Positions 18,201-27,816 are shown, numbered from the stretch's first letter. The stretch: 64,000 nt of DNA from CAYFYS01 sp965202905 (GCA_965202905.1 OZ241868.1:992001-1056000), one strand, 5' to 3'. The notes: generated by a model not told the origin, from the sequence alone. Program-made: numbers and translations.

Positions 18201-18717
18201 CGGGAAACGCGCCGCGCAGCCGTTGCAACACGCCGCTGGCCTTCTGCACCTGACCGTCGGCCAGCAGCCGTCCCAGCGCGCCGGATGGGCCGCCGCTCAG
18301 CGCGATCAGCCCGTCCGAACGAGCCTCGATCTCGGAGAAGCGGACATGGGGCTCGCCATCGCCGCGCCCCAGAAAGGCCCGGGTGACCAGCGCAACCAAG
18401 TTTCGGTAGCCGTCCTCGTTCTGGACCAGCAACACTAGGCTGTCGTGGCCCTCCGGCGGGCCGTTGCAGATCGTACTGTCGGCATCGGCGTCCATCCGGG
18501 CGATCGAGAGCTGACAGCCGATAATCGGCTGGACGCCGGCATCCGCGGCCGCCAGCGCGAACTCCAGCGCGCCGAACAGGTTGTTGGTATCGGTGACCGC
18601 GATGGCCGGCATACCCTGGTCGACGCACAGCGCCACCAAGTCCTTGATCTTCAGCGCCCCCTCGGACAGCGAGTAGGCGGTGTGGGTTCGTAGATGAACG
18701 AAATCAGCATGGGCCAT
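15271..18717 (-). CDS. dnaE: DNA polymerase III subunit alpha DnaE
   Basis: The 1148-residue product is the replicative polymerase subunit. It has an N-terminal PHP domain (VHLRTHTAYSLSEGALKIKD), the catalytic carboxylates Asp403, Asp405 and Asp407 in MPDFDIDF, the GPGRGSGAGSVVAWAL segment, fingers and HhH motifs (FAGYGFNKSHAAAYALVAYQ), and a C-terminal OB-fold domain. Length and domain order are those of DnaE1, not of the error-prone DnaE2. It lies between the two-component genes and rpsB on the same strand. The 222 bases upstream (18718-18939) show no other gene or clear site. Confidence 0.96.
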   Translation of the reverse strand: MAHADFVHLRTHTAYSLSEGALKIKDLVALCVDQGMPAIAVTDTNNLFGALEFALAAADAGVQPIIGCQLSIARMDADADSTICNGPPEGHDSLVLLVQNEDGYRNLVALVTRAFLGRGDGEPHVRFSEIEARSDGLIALSGGPSGALGRLLADGQVQKASGVLQRLRGAFPGRLYIELTRHGEEIERRIEDDLIDLAMAHDLPLVATNDVYFADAAMYEAHDVLLCIAQGTHVEDADRRRLTPDHRFRDAAEMRAVFADLPAALDNSLVIARRCAFMPRPHAPILPGFRDAEGRTEADTLRAAARAGLDARLAKLNVDSGPYFERLAFELDVIISMGFPGYFLIVADFIQWAKQRGIPVGPGRGSGAGSVVAWALTITDLDPLRFGLLFERFLNPDRVSMPDFDIDFCQDRRDEVIAYVQDKYGADRVAQIVTFGTLQARAALRDVGRVLGMPYGQVDRICKLVPFNPAKPPTLSQALEQEPQLREARSGDETVARLIDIAMKLEGLYRHISTHAAGVVIADRPLTELIPLYRDPRSDLPATQFSMKYTELAGLVKFDFLGLKTLTVLDRTLRFITRRAEPPDLLDLPLDDPATYAMLGCGDATGIFQMESAGMRDVLRQMKPDCFEDLIALVALYRPGPMDNIPRYNACKHGLEEPDYLHPDLEEILRETFGVIIYQEQVMQIAQKLSGFSLAAADLLRRAMGKKIKAEMKAQRGAFVDGATARGVDAAKAEQIFEQVDKFAGYGFNKSHAAAYALVAYQTAWLKANYPVEFLAALMSLDVGNTDKLNAFRQELDRLGVPLLPPDVNRSDASFTVEIIRNGSEKPAIRYALAAIRNVGEQAMAELVAEREENGAFTDEFDFARRLGGRMANRRQMENLVRAGALDCLNLNRRQVFENIDILVKLGQVAAEERETSQTNLFGEAARDLPPIGADRPDLADWSPMERLDQEFEAAGSYLSAHPLDAYGARLSRLRAVPSTALADVARGDTRRLAGVVLGLRERTSSKGNRFAYVRLADTAGAYEVLAFSELLAGARDLLEPNARVLITAEVRADGEGVRLMASKIEALDEAVKQIDTGIQVRIDDPGCLEIVRGRIAAWQPGRGRVSLVIGIEAAREVELVLPDGYAVPAEASDLLGSLAGVAGVTEI

Positions 18718-18939
18718 GGCGGCAACGAAGATACCGGCCGCACGGGCGAATCAACAGCGGGGCCGATGGGCTGGCGCGGGAATATGTGGACAGATTCGGT
18801 TGACTCGAACCGGCCCGCCGGGAACTGGAAGCCCTGGCACGCCGCGAAATCCGAGCCGATCGCCGCGTCTGCGCAGGCCCGGTCCCCGTCGCCGGACGGG
18901 GCCTGAAGCTGCCGCCGGAAATCCGGCACGGCGGCGAGG

Positions 18940-20280
18940 CTAGCGTGCAGCTGCGGGAAGGACCAGGACGGCGCGGAGCCCGCCCATCGCCGAGTCCTCA
19001 AGCGCGAGCGTACCGCCATACAATCCGGCGATCTCATCGACGATCGCAAGGCCGAGCCCCGATCCATCGACCGCCTCGTCGAGCCGCTTGCCGCGTCCGA
19101 GCGCCTCGCCGCGCCCGGCCGGCGGCATCCCCGGCCCGTCGTCCTCGACGGTGACGCTCACCGTGTTGCCGTGCGCGACCGCGCCGATGCGCACGCGATG
19201 GCCCGCCCACTTGCAGGCGTTGTCCATCAGATTGCCGATCATCTCCTCCAGATCCTGGCGGTCGCCGCGGAACTCGAGGCCAGCGGGCGACTCGACCTCG
19301 ATCGCGAGATCCCTGCCCGCATGGATCCGCACAAGCGTCCGGCGCAGATCCTCGATCACCTCGGCCAGGGGTGCTCGCGCGGTGATCAACCCGGCGGTCG
19401 CCGCGGTCCGCGCGCGCACCAGATAGTGATCGACCCGCCGACGCATCGCGTCGGTCTGGGAACGCACGGTCTCGGCCGGGACGCCGTCGTCACCGCTGGC
19501 CTCGTTGGCGAGCACGCTGAGCGGGGTCTTCAGAGCGTGGGCGAGGTTGCCGACATGGCCGCGCGCCCGCTCGACTACCTGGCGGATCTGGTCGAAATGG
19601 GCGTTGAGCTCGGCGACCAAGGGCTCGACCTCGGCCGGGAACCGGCCGACCAGCCGCTCGCCGCGCCCGGCACTGACATCGCGCAGGCCACGGCGCAGCC
19701 GGCCGAGCGGTCGCAGCGCGATGACGATCTGGGCGGCGATCCCGATCAGCAGGCCGAACCACAGCACGAACAGCGCCCAGGCGAGCGTGCGGTTGAACGG
19801 CCCGGTCTGGATCTCAAGTTCCGCGGCGTCCGCCGCGACCATGAAGCGGTAACGACCCTCTGCGCCCGGCATTCGGATCGCGCGCTCGATCGCCCACACC
19901 CGGGCGCGGTCGGGGCCCTCGATGATGCTCAGCCGCGGGGCCTCTGGCGGCGGCCCTTCGGCTGCCGCGAGCCGCTGATCCCACAGCGAGTAGGAGCGGA
20001 TCTCGGTCCCGTCGGCCGCCGTGATTTGCCAGTACCAGCCGGAATAGGGCTGGGCGAAGCGCGGCTCTCCGGCTTGGCGGCGCAGCACCAAGCCGGGTCC
20101 GGTACGATCGACCTCGGCGACCGCGACCAGAGTCTCCAGCAGGACAGCCAGGCGGCGCTCGAAGATGCGCTCAACATGGGCGTCGAACAGCCTGGCGAGC
20201 AGGAAGCCGCTGATCACCAGCGCACCGGTGACCCAGAGCGCGGCGCCCACGGCGAACCTGAAGGCCAGGGAGTTAGTCAT
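18940..20280 (-). CDS. PhoQ-like sensor histidine kinase
   Basis: The 446-residue kinase has two membrane helices (about residues 8-30 and 165-188) flanking a periplasmic domain of about 130 residues, then a HAMP region (ALRPLGRLRRGLRDVSAG). The HisKA box is LAHALKTPLSVLANE with His248, and the ATPase domain has the N box (MIGNLMDNACKWAG), VEDDGPGMPP and GSGLGLAIVDEIAGLYGG. I took the ATG at 20280, which overlaps the response regulator stop by eight bases; in-frame codons upstream run inside that gene. It resembles PhoQ in architecture, but the ligand (divalent cations, peptides or other envelope signals) cannot be deduced. Confidence 0.88.
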   Translation of the reverse strand: MTNSLAFRFAVGAALWVTGALVISGFLLARLFDAHVERIFERRLAVLLETLVAVAEVDRTGPGLVLRRQAGEPRFAQPYSGWYWQITAADGTEIRSYSLWDQRLAAAEGPPPEAPRLSIIEGPDRARVWAIERAIRMPGAEGRYRFMVAADAAELEIQTGPFNRTLAWALFVLWFGLLIGIAAQIVIALRPLGRLRRGLRDVSAGRGERLVGRFPAEVEPLVAELNAHFDQIRQVVERARGHVGNLAHALKTPLSVLANEASGDDGVPAETVRSQTDAMRRRVDHYLVRARTAATAGLITARAPLAEVIEDLRRTLVRIHAGRDLAIEVESPAGLEFRGDRQDLEEMIGNLMDNACKWAGHRVRIGAVAHGNTVSVTVEDDGPGMPPAGRGEALGRGKRLDEAVDGSGLGLAIVDEIAGLYGGTLALEDSAMGGLRAVLVLPAAAR

Positions 20281-20944
20281 CCTCGCCGGGGACTGCCATG
20301 CGGTAGCCAAGCCCGCGCACGGTGGCGATGTATTCCGCGCCGATCTTGCGCCGAATACGGCCGATGAAAACCTCGATGGTGTTCGAATCGAGCTCGAAGT
20401 CCTGGTCGTAGACATGCTCCGTGAGCTCGGTGCGTGAGATCACCTTGCCACGATGATGCACCAGATAGGATAGGATTTTGTATTCCTGAGCGGTGAACCT
20501 CACCGCCCGGCCGTCGAGCAGGACCCGGGCCGCGCCGGTGTCGATCGAAAGCCGGCCGCACGCGATCAGCGGCGAGGCGTGGCCGGCCGAGCGCCGGATC
20601 AGCGCGCGGACGCGGGCCAGTACCTCCTCGATGCGGAACGGCTTGGTGACGTAGTCGTCCGCGCCGGCATCGAAGGCCACGACCTTTTCGCGCCATGCAT
20701 CGCGCGCGGTCAGGATCAGGACCGGCATCGCGCGCTGCGCCTCGCGCCAGCGCTCCAGCACCGTCAGCCCGTCGACCCGCGGCAGACCGAGGTCCAGGAC
20801 CACGATGTCGTAGGGCTCGACATCGCCCAGGTAATGGCCCTGCTCGCCGTCATGGGCGACATCGACCGCATAGCCGTCGTTCTCCAGGGCCTGGCTGAGC
20901 TGGCGGGCGAGTTCGGGCTCATCCTCGACGACCAGGGCTCTCAT
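20273..20944 (-). CDS. OmpR/PhoP-family response regulator
   Basis: The 223-residue regulator has a receiver domain (VVEDEP at the start, phospho-acceptor Asp51 in VVLDLGLPRVDG, conserved Lys in DDYVTKPF) and a winged-helix DNA-binding domain (RFTAQEYKILSYLVHH, then NTIEVFIGRIRRKIG and VRGLGYRM). It overlaps the PepSY gene upstream by four bases and the kinase downstream by eight. The three genes therefore form one operon of sensor, regulator and periplasmic protein. A set of GTTCA half-sites upstream of the operon is a likely autoregulatory target. Confidence 0.93.
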   Translation of the reverse strand: MRALVVEDEPELARQLSQALENDGYAVDVAHDGEQGHYLGDVEPYDIVVLDLGLPRVDGLTVLERWREAQRAMPVLILTARDAWREKVVAFDAGADDYVTKPFRIEEVLARVRALIRRSAGHASPLIACGRLSIDTGAARVLLDGRAVRFTAQEYKILSYLVHHRGKVISRTELTEHVYDQDFELDSNTIEVFIGRIRRKIGAEYIATVRGLGYRMAVPGEDD

Positions 20945-21255
20945 CGCCGCTTCCTGTCGCCGCCGATCACGCGGCCGGACTTGCCGTCAACCCAGACATC
21001 GCGCACCCGGCCCCGGTTGTCGAGCATCTTCAGCCGGTAGATGGGCCGGCCGCGCCGCTCGCGGAGCTCGGCATCGACCATGCGGCCCGGCACCTGCTGC
21101 CGGCGGATGCCGGTCAGGATGTCGCCCAGCGAACGGACCTCGCCGGATTCGTAGGCGCGCCGGGCGCGGTCGTGGGCCCCGCCGCGCTGCGCGAGAACCG
21201 GTGAGACGCCGAGCACGGCTATGGCGATCAGGGCTGTCAGAAGATGTCGACGCAT
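20941..21255 (-). CDS. Small periplasmic PepSY-domain protein
   Basis: The 104-residue product has a signal peptide (MRRHLLTALIAIAVLGVSP, cleavage after VLA). A PepSY-like unit follows: SLGDILTGIRRQQVPGRM, then YRLKMLDNRGRVRDVWVDGK with a terminal Arg/Lys-rich end. PepSY proteins are often encoded with PhoPQ-like systems and may modulate the sensor or envelope proteases. No Shine-Dalgarno is seen before the ATG at 21255, and a plausible -10 (TACCAT) lies about 7-12 bases upstream, so the transcript may be leaderless. It is the first gene of the three-gene operon. Confidence 0.78.
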   Translation of the reverse strand: MRRHLLTALIAIAVLGVSPVLAQRGGAHDRARRAYESGEVRSLGDILTGIRRQQVPGRMVDAELRERRGRPIYRLKMLDNRGRVRDVWVDGKSGRVIGGDRKRR

Positions 21256-21261
21256 GTCAAG

Positions 21262-21306
21262 ATGGTACGCTGCCGATCCTGAACCGCAGGTGAACTTCGC
21301 GTTCAC
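21262..21306 (-). promoter_or_regulatory. Candidate response-regulator box and promoter
   Basis: Read on the minus strand, two GTTCA half-sites (21295-21291 and 21284-21280) lie 11 bases apart in direct orientation, the geometry of PhoP/OmpR boxes. A third copy, GTTCAC at 21301-21306 on the plus strand, forms a perfect inverted repeat (GTGAAC-TTCGC-GTTCAC) with the first. A TACCAT -10 element (21267-21262) lies about 12 bases downstream of the direct repeat, as in promoters where the activator replaces the -35. The block sits in the divergent gap between the PepSY-regulator-sensor operon and the glycine-zipper lipoprotein, so both could be controlled. Regulator identity is inference. Confidence 0.5.
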
Positions 21307-21384
21307 GCCAGCGTCAGCCCCTGTCTGCGAAACTGCATATCGCCTTGAAGACGCGCTTTAACAGCCCGGTCCAAGGAGGTCTCG

Positions 21385-21863
21385 ATGCCGAAGAAGGTCA
21401 CGCCGATCATCGTCCTGACCACCGCGGCGCTGATGCTGGCGGCCTGCGCTCCCGATGATCGCCCCAAGACGGCCGCCGGCACGGTCTTCGGCGCGGCGCT
21501 CGGCGGGTTCGCCGGTTCGACCATCGGCTCCGGGACCGGCAGGTTGATCGCCACCGCCACCGGAACCTTCATCGGCGCGGTGATCGGCCGAAACATCGGA
21601 AAGTCGCTCGACCGGGCCGACCAGACCTACGCCCGCCATGCCATCGGACACAGCCTGGAGTACAAGCCCTCGGCCGAGGCGACCGTCTGGCGCAACCCAG
21701 ACAGCGGCAACGAAGGCGCGGTCACCCCGACGCGAACCTACCAAACCCCGTCCGGCCGCTACTGCCGCGAATACCAGCACGAGGTGACTGTCGGCGGCCG
21801 GTCCGAGACCGCCTACGGCACGGCTTGCCGCCGGCCCGACGGCGCCTGGGAAATCCAGTCGGG

Positions 21864-21867
<4 letters not shown>
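21385..21867 (+). CDS. Glycine-zipper outer-membrane lipoprotein
   Basis: The 160-residue product has a lipoprotein signal with a lipobox ending at Cys21 (LMLAAC), then a glycine-zipper membrane hairpin (AAGTVFGAALGGFAGSTIGSG and GTFIGAVIGRNIG) and a C-terminal domain with TPTRTYQTPSGRYCREYQHE. This fits the RT0821/Lpp0805-type surface lipoproteins and the SlyB-like group. AAGGAGG lies eight bases before the ATG. It is divergent from the PepSY two-component operon. SlyB-like lipoproteins are classic PhoP targets in enterobacteria, so co-regulation is plausible. Its stop overlaps that of lolD by three bases in convergent orientation. Confidence 0.8.
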
Positions 21868-22542
<675 letters not shown>

Positions 22543-22550
<8 letters not shown>

Positions 22551-23793
22551 AGCGCAGCGCCTCGACCGGATCGAGCCTTGCGGCCCGCCATGCCGGATAG
22601 AGCGTTGCCAGCAGCGACAGAACGATCGACATCGCAACCACGGTCAGAACGTCGCCGGCTTCGACCTTGGACGGCAGACGGGACAGGAAATAGATCTCCG
22701 CGGCGAACAGATCGGTGCCCGACAGGCCTTCCAGCCAGCCGCGCAAGGTCTCGATATTGCTGGCGAACGCGAGGCCGAGCACGAAGCCGATAAGCGTTCC
22801 CAGCACGCCGACCGAGGCTCCGGCCAGGAGAAACACGCGCATCACGACGCCTCGCGTCGCCCCCATGGTGCGCAGGATCGCGATGTCACCGCCCTTGTCC
22901 TTCACCAGCATGATCAGGCTGGAGACGATGTTAAAGGCCGCGACCAGGATGATCAGGGTAAGGATCAGGAACATCACGTTGCGCTCGACCTTGATCGCGT
23001 TGAAGAAGGTCGCGTTGGCCTGCTGCCAGTCGACGATCCGTACCGGCCCGTCGGCGCTCGCCCGCAGCACCGGGACGATCCGGTCGACCCGGTCGGGGTC
23101 CTCAATAAAAATCTCGAGCTGGCTGACCCCCTGTCCGGTGCGGAAATAGACCTGGGCCGCCTCCAGCGGCATGAAGATAAACCCGTTGTCGTATTCGAAC
23201 ATGCCGACTTCGAAAATCGCCGCGACCGTATAGGTCTTGATCCGCGGCACGGTTCCGAAGGCTGTCGCCTTGGTCTGGGGCGAGACCAGCCGCAGCTTCG
23301 AGCCCGCGCGGAGCCCGAAGCGCTGCGCCAGACGGGTTCCGATCATCACCGCGCTGCGGCCCCGAAACGCCGCCAGGCTGCCGGCCCTGATGTTATCGGC
23401 GAGGATCGCGCGCCTGGCGATATCCGCCGGCCGCATCCCGCGCACCAGCGCGCCGCCGGCCGCCCTGTTGGCGCTCGCCATCACCTGACCTTCGACGATC
23501 GGGGTGACGCTCGTCACGCCAGGCAGGACGCGCAGCCGCGCCGCCAGGGTGTCGAAGTCCTTCAGCGCGCCGGCCTGGGCGCGGACGCCGAGATGGCCGT
23601 TGAGCCCGAGGATCCGCGACAGCAGCTCCGCCCGGAAGCCGTTCATCACCGACATCACCACGATCAGCGTCGCAACGCCCAGCGCAATGCCGGCCAACGA
23701 AAACCCGGCGATCACCGAGATGAACCCCTCCTCCCGGCGCGCGCGCAGGTAGCGGAAGGCGATCATCCGCTCGACCGGGGAAAAGGAGAACAT
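22543..23793 (-). CDS. lolC: Lipoprotein-releasing permease LolC/LolE
   Basis: The 416-residue permease starts with FSPVERMIAFRYLRARREEGF, typical of LolC/E. It has one N-terminal membrane helix (about residues 25-50), a large periplasmic domain (residues 50-265), then three helices (about 270-295, 315-345, 375-400) and the family end YPAWRAARLDPVEALRYG. One subunit is presumably used as a homodimer, as in alphaproteobacteria with a single LolC/E gene. It lies 12 bases after proS. Confidence 0.93.
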
Positions 23794-23805
23794 GCGGCCG
23801 GTTGG

Positions 23806-25119
23806 CTAGGCAGTCAGCCGGGCGAGCGCGGCCTCCACGGACAGCTCTTCGCGCTCGCCGGTACCGCGGCGCTTGAGCTCGACCAGGCCGCTCTCGATCC
23901 CGCGCGGCCCGACCACGAGCTGCCAGGGCAGGCCGATCAGGTCCATGTCGGCGAACTTCGCCCCGGCCCGCTCCTGGCGATCGTCGATCAGGGTCTCGAC
24001 ACCGGCCCGTTCGAGCTTGGCATAGAGACCGGCACAGGCGTCGTCGCATCGCGCATCGCCGGCCTTCAGGTTGATCAGCCCCACCCGGAATGGCGCGACG
24101 GGCTCCGGCCAGACTATGCCGTCATCGTCGTGAGAGGCCTCGATGATCGCACCCACCAGGCGCGAGACCCCGATGCCGTAAGAGCCCATCTCGAAAAAGA
24201 TCTCCTCGTCGTCGGGGCCGCGTACCGAGGCGTCCATCGCCTTGGAGTATTTGGTGCCGAAATAGAAGATATGTCCGACCTCGATGCCGCGCGCCTGGAC
24301 CAGATCGTCTCCCAACGCCGCCGCCTTCGCCGGGTCGTGCATCTCATCGGTCGCGGCATAAAGGCTGGTCCAGTGCGCGACTTCGGGCTCCAGATCGGCC
24401 TCGTAGTCGACCTCCTCGGCCAGCACGTCACGCTCGACCAGCGCGCGGTGGCAGTAGACCTCGCTCTCGCCGGTGCCCGCCAGGATGATGAATTCATGGC
24501 TCATATCGCCGCCGATCGGCCCGGTATCGGCCTGCATCGGGATCGCGCGCAGGCCCATCTGCGCGAACGTCCGCAAGTAGGCGACGAACATCTTGTGGTA
24601 GGCCCGCTTGGCGCCCTCGTAGTCGATATCGAAGGAATAGGCGTCCTTCATCAGGAACTCCCGGCCCCGCATAACGCCGAAGCGCGGGCGCATCTCGTCG
24701 CGGAACTTCCATTGAATATGATAAAGATTTTTAGGCAGTTCCCGATAGGTCTTAATGTAATGTCTGAGTATTTCGGTGATCTGCTCCTCGTTGGTCGGCC
24801 CGTAGAGCATATCGCGGTCGTGCCGGTCGGTGAGGCGCAGCATCTCCTTGCCGTAGCCGTCGTAGCGCCCGCTCTCGCGCCACAGATCGGCCGACTGGAT
24901 GGTCGGCATCAGCATCTCCTGGGCGCCGGACCGATCCTGCTCGGCACGCACGATCGCCTCGACCTTGCGCAGCACGCGCAGGCCCATCGGCAGCCAGGAA
25001 TAGATCCCGGCCGATGCCTGGCGGATCATGCCGGCGCGCAGCATCAGCCGGTGGGAGACGATCTGCGCCTCGGCAGGCTCCTCCTTGGAGGTCGGCAGGA
25101 AAAAGCTGGAAAGTCGCAT
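23806..25119 (-). CDS. proS: Prolyl-tRNA synthetase (short alphaproteobacterial type)
   Basis: At 437 residues this is the short ProRS without the inserted editing domain found in most alphaproteobacteria. Class II motifs are visible: motif 1 around MLRAGMIRQASAGIYSWLPMGLRVL, motif 2 around IQWKFRDEMRPRFGVMRGREF with LMKDAYSFD, and motif 3 near the GSYGIGVSRLVGAIIE segment. The C-terminal anticodon-binding domain ends the protein. The gene is directly upstream of lolC, the usual Rhodospirillales order. The 227 bases upstream contain a candidate terminator of the neighbouring wrecked transporter operon and no further gene. Confidence 0.95.
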   Translation of the reverse strand: MRLSSFFLPTSKEEPAEAQIVSHRLMLRAGMIRQASAGIYSWLPMGLRVLRKVEAIVRAEQDRSGAQEMLMPTIQSADLWRESGRYDGYGKEMLRLTDRHDRDMLYGPTNEEQITEILRHYIKTYRELPKNLYHIQWKFRDEMRPRFGVMRGREFLMKDAYSFDIDYEGAKRAYHKMFVAYLRTFAQMGLRAIPMQADTGPIGGDMSHEFIILAGTGESEVYCHRALVERDVLAEEVDYEADLEPEVAHWTSLYAATDEMHDPAKAAALGDDLVQARGIEVGHIFYFGTKYSKAMDASVRGPDDEEIFFEMGSYGIGVSRLVGAIIEASHDDDGIVWPEPVAPFRVGLINLKAGDARCDDACAGLYAKLERAGVETLIDDRQERAGAKFADMDLIGLPWQLVVGPRGIESGLVELKRRGTGEREELSVEAALARLTA

Positions 25120-25294
25120 AACATCCCTCGCGCGTGGTTGTGGTCCCGGCGGCTCGGCAGGGCCGGCGGACCATAGCGCATTTGCCCGGAAGGGGGAATC
25201 AGCGCCATCGCCGGGGTCGCCGGGGTCCCGGCCGAATCCGAGCGAGAGAACAGAACGAGAATCTGGAGGCCGCGGAGCACCCGCACGCTACCGC

Positions 25295-25325
25295 CCGGCG
25301 CCGTTAAAGCCCGCTAAGGCGCCGG
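25295..25325 (-). terminator. Hairpin downstream of the BMP gene remnant
   Basis: CCGGCGCC at 25295-25302 and GGCGCCGG at 25318-25325 form an 8-base perfect stem with a 15-base loop, about 20 bases beyond the stop of the BMP remnant on the minus strand. No T-run follows. It may be the old operon terminator. Confidence 0.35.
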
Positions 25326-25346
25326 CTCAACAGATCGACGGGCCCG

Positions 25347-26076
25347 CTATTTGGGCAATTTGCCCTGAACGCCCTTGACGTACCAATCCATCGACAGCAG
25401 GGGCTTGTCATCGACCCTCTGGCCCCTGGCAATGATCGGCTTGCCTTCCTGGTTATTATAGATCGGACCCTGGAAGGAATGGCGCTTGCCGGATCGGATG
25501 TCGGCCTCAGCCTGCCTGGCAAGCGCAACCACCTCGGCCGGGATCTCGGGGTTGTAGGGCGCCATTTCGAGCATCCCGTCGTTGAGCCCGCCCCAGACAT
25601 CCTGCGATTTCCACGTGCCGTCGAGCACCGCACACGCGCGGTCGACGTAGTACTGATCCCAGACATCGACGACCGCGGTTAGATGGGCCTTGGCGCCGAA
25701 GCTGGTCATGTCGGAGGCTTGGCCCACCGCCCAGACGCCACGCTTCTGGGCGATCTGCAGCGGCGCCGGGGAATCGGTGTGTTGCAGGATGACGTCCGCG
25801 CCCTGGTCGATCAGCGCCTTGGCGGCATCGCTTTCCTTGCCGGGGTCGTACCAGGTGTTGACCCAGACGACCTTGACGATGGCCTGCGGGTTGACCTTAT
25901 GCAGCGCGAGCGTGAACGCATTGATGCCGCGCACCACCTCGGGAATCGGGAACGAGCCGACATAGCCGATGACGTTGGATTTGGTCATCTTGCCGGCGAT
26001 CAGGCCGGCGATCGTGCGGCCTTCGTAGAACCGGGCAGCGTAGGTCGAGACGTTCTTGCCGCGCTTATAGCCAGTG
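25347..26076 (-). pseudogene. BMP-family ABC substrate-binding protein, 5' truncated
   Basis: The C-terminal two thirds of a BMP/PnrA-like binding protein (purine nucleoside or related uptake) remain in one frame. The segment begins GYKRGKNVSTYAARFYEGRT and runs through NVIGYVGSFPIPEVVRGINAF, VNTWYDPGKESDAAKALIDQG and VILQHTDSPAPLQIA to MDWYVKGVQGKLPK. About 110-130 N-terminal residues, including the signal peptide, are missing. The 5' side is joined directly to the truncated second permease at about 26066-26076, where IGHW of the permease gives way to GYKRGKNV. An internal ATG at 25988 leaves a frame of 213 residues, but without export it cannot serve the transporter. Confidence 0.85.
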
Positions 26077-26397
26077 GCCGATCAGCGCGCTGAGCCCGAT
26101 CCCGAAGACGGTCAGCGCCAGCCCGGTCGCGACTTGGTTGGCGACCAGGCTCAGGGTCAGCAGCCCGAGCAGCAGCGACAGCACGGTCCCGGCGGCGGCC
26201 CCGGCCACGATGCCGAGATAGAGGCTGCCGGTCCCGGCCGCGACGGCGAACGCGGTCACCGCGCCGGCGAGCATCATCCCCTCGACCCCGAGGTTGGGGA
26301 CGCCGGCCTTCCCGGTGATCAATTCGCCGAGCGCTGCGAACAGAAGCGGGGTCGCCGCAGCGATCATCGAGACCAGGATGGCCGCCGCGATGTCCAC
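26066..26397 (-). pseudogene. BMP-type ABC permease 2, 3' truncated
   Basis: From a GTG at 26397 the product starts DIAAAILVSMIAAATPLLFA and contains GELITGKAGVPNLGVEGMML. It continues through hydrophobic helices to VATGLALTVFGIGLSALIGH, then fuses into the BMP binding-protein remnant and stops. Such permeases are about 300 residues; only about 105 remain. The deletion removed the permease's C-terminal two thirds and the binding protein's start in one event, or several nested ones. Confidence 0.8.
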
Positions 26398-26655
26398 TTC
26401 GGGCCTTCGCCGTCCGGGCCGCCGCCGCGCGCGGCCGGCCGAAGCGGATGCGGTAGCGGATCAGCACATCGGTCGCCAGCAGGAAGAACAGCAGCATGCC
26501 CTGGAAGACGCCGGTCACCGCGAGCGGCAGCTTGAGCTCGATTTGTGCGAGTTCGCCGCCGATATAGCTAAACGCGATCAGGAGTGCGGCGAGAAGAATC
26601 CCGATCGGGTGCAGACGTCCGAGGAATGCCACGATGATCGCGTTGCCAGAATCAT
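26398..26655 (-). pseudogene. BMP-type ABC permease 1, C-terminal remnant
   Basis: Only the last quarter of the first permease remains: AIIVAFLGRLHPIGILLAAL, then YIGGELAQIELKLPLAVTGV and FQGMLLFFLLATDVLIRYRI. An ATG at 26655 directly after the ATPase end may be the old start codon, in a different frame from the remnant, so an internal deletion of roughly 250 codons is likely. The frame shows no stop before permease 2, suggesting further damage at its end. Confidence 0.75.
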
Positions 26656-27789
26656 CGTCGCCGACGCGGCTTCAGCCCAGGCGGCATGGGACTCGACGAT
26701 CTTGCCCTCTTCGTCGAACATGCCGCCCATCAGGAGGCCCGCCTGCTCCACCGAAATCTCCTTGGTCGGCCGGCCAGCCGACAGCCAGCCGTCGCAGATC
26801 ACCGCCAGGCGGTCGCTGATGGCGAACAGCTCGTCGAGGTCCTGGGAGACCACCAGCACCGCCGCGCCGGCCTTGGCCAAGTCGATCAGCGCCTGATGGA
26901 TCGCCGCGGTCGCGCCGGCATCGACCCCAGGTCGGATGGGCGGCGATCAGGATCTCCGGTTGCTGGAGGATCTCGCGGCCGATGACGAATTTTTGCAGGT
27001 TTCCGCCGGACAGGCTGCGCGCCTCCGCCGCCGGCCCAGTGGTCACGACGTTATAGCCTTCGACGATGCTGGCGGCGAAGCTGCGGATCCTCGGGAGCTT
27101 GAGCAGAGTGTTCTGCAACAGGTCCGCGCGCTCATAAGCGCTGAGGAAGCCGTTCTCGGCAAGCGACATCTCCGGCGCCGTGGCTTGGCCGAACCGCTCC
27201 TCCGGCACGAAGCACGACCCCATCGCACGGCGCTTGCGCGGGCCGATCCGGCCGACCGGCTTGCCGTCCAGCCGGATGCCGTCGGCGTCGGGCGCGAGCG
27301 TCTCGCCGGCGAGCGCGGCAAGTAGCTCCGACTGGCCGTTGCCGGCAACGCCCGCGACACCCAGGATCTCGCCCGCGCGGACCGCCAGGCTGACATTCCG
27401 AATCGGCGTGCCGAAGGGATACGCGGAGGCGAGGTCCAGGCGCTCGACCACCAGCCGCTCGGCGCCCGGGTCGGTTCCGGGCCCGCGGATAGGCGTGGTC
27501 AGCTCCGCGCCGATCATCATCTGGGCCAAGCTCCGCGCGGTCTCGGCACGCGGATCGCAGGTCGCGACCACCTTGCCACCGCGCAGAACCGTCGCCTTCT
27601 CGCACAGCACGCGGATCTCCTCGAGTTTGTGGGAGATGTAGAGCACCGTGCAGCCCTCGCCCGCCAGTCGCCGCAGGGTCTCGAACAAGCGGTCGGCCTC
27701 CTGCGGGGCGAGATATCGTCGTTGGCAACCGTGCCGGGGAACGCCTTGCCGATTCCGCTCAACGCGAGCCGTGGTGTCGCTTCGGCCAT
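26653..27789 (-). pseudogene. BMP-type dual-domain ABC ATPase, internally deleted
   Basis: The gene starts intact at 27789 (MAEATPRLALSGIGKAFPGT, then VANDDIS). It then jumps, with a frame change near 27710, to QEADRLFETLRRLAGEGCTV and LYISHKLEEIR. Walker A, the signature and Walker B of the first nucleotide-binding domain (about 130-140 residues) are deleted. The second domain follows with GVAGVAGNGQSELLAALAGE and ARSLSGGNLQKFVIGREILQ. A second frameshift lies near 26930 at AAHPTWG, after which the true end continues in another frame (VLVVSQDLDELFAISDRLAV, then MGGMFDEEGK). Two separate lesions leave no functional ATPase. The intact protein would be about 510 residues. Confidence 0.88.
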
Positions 27790-27816
27790 GGGCGGGCCGA
27801 ATTCCCCGTCGAATCC

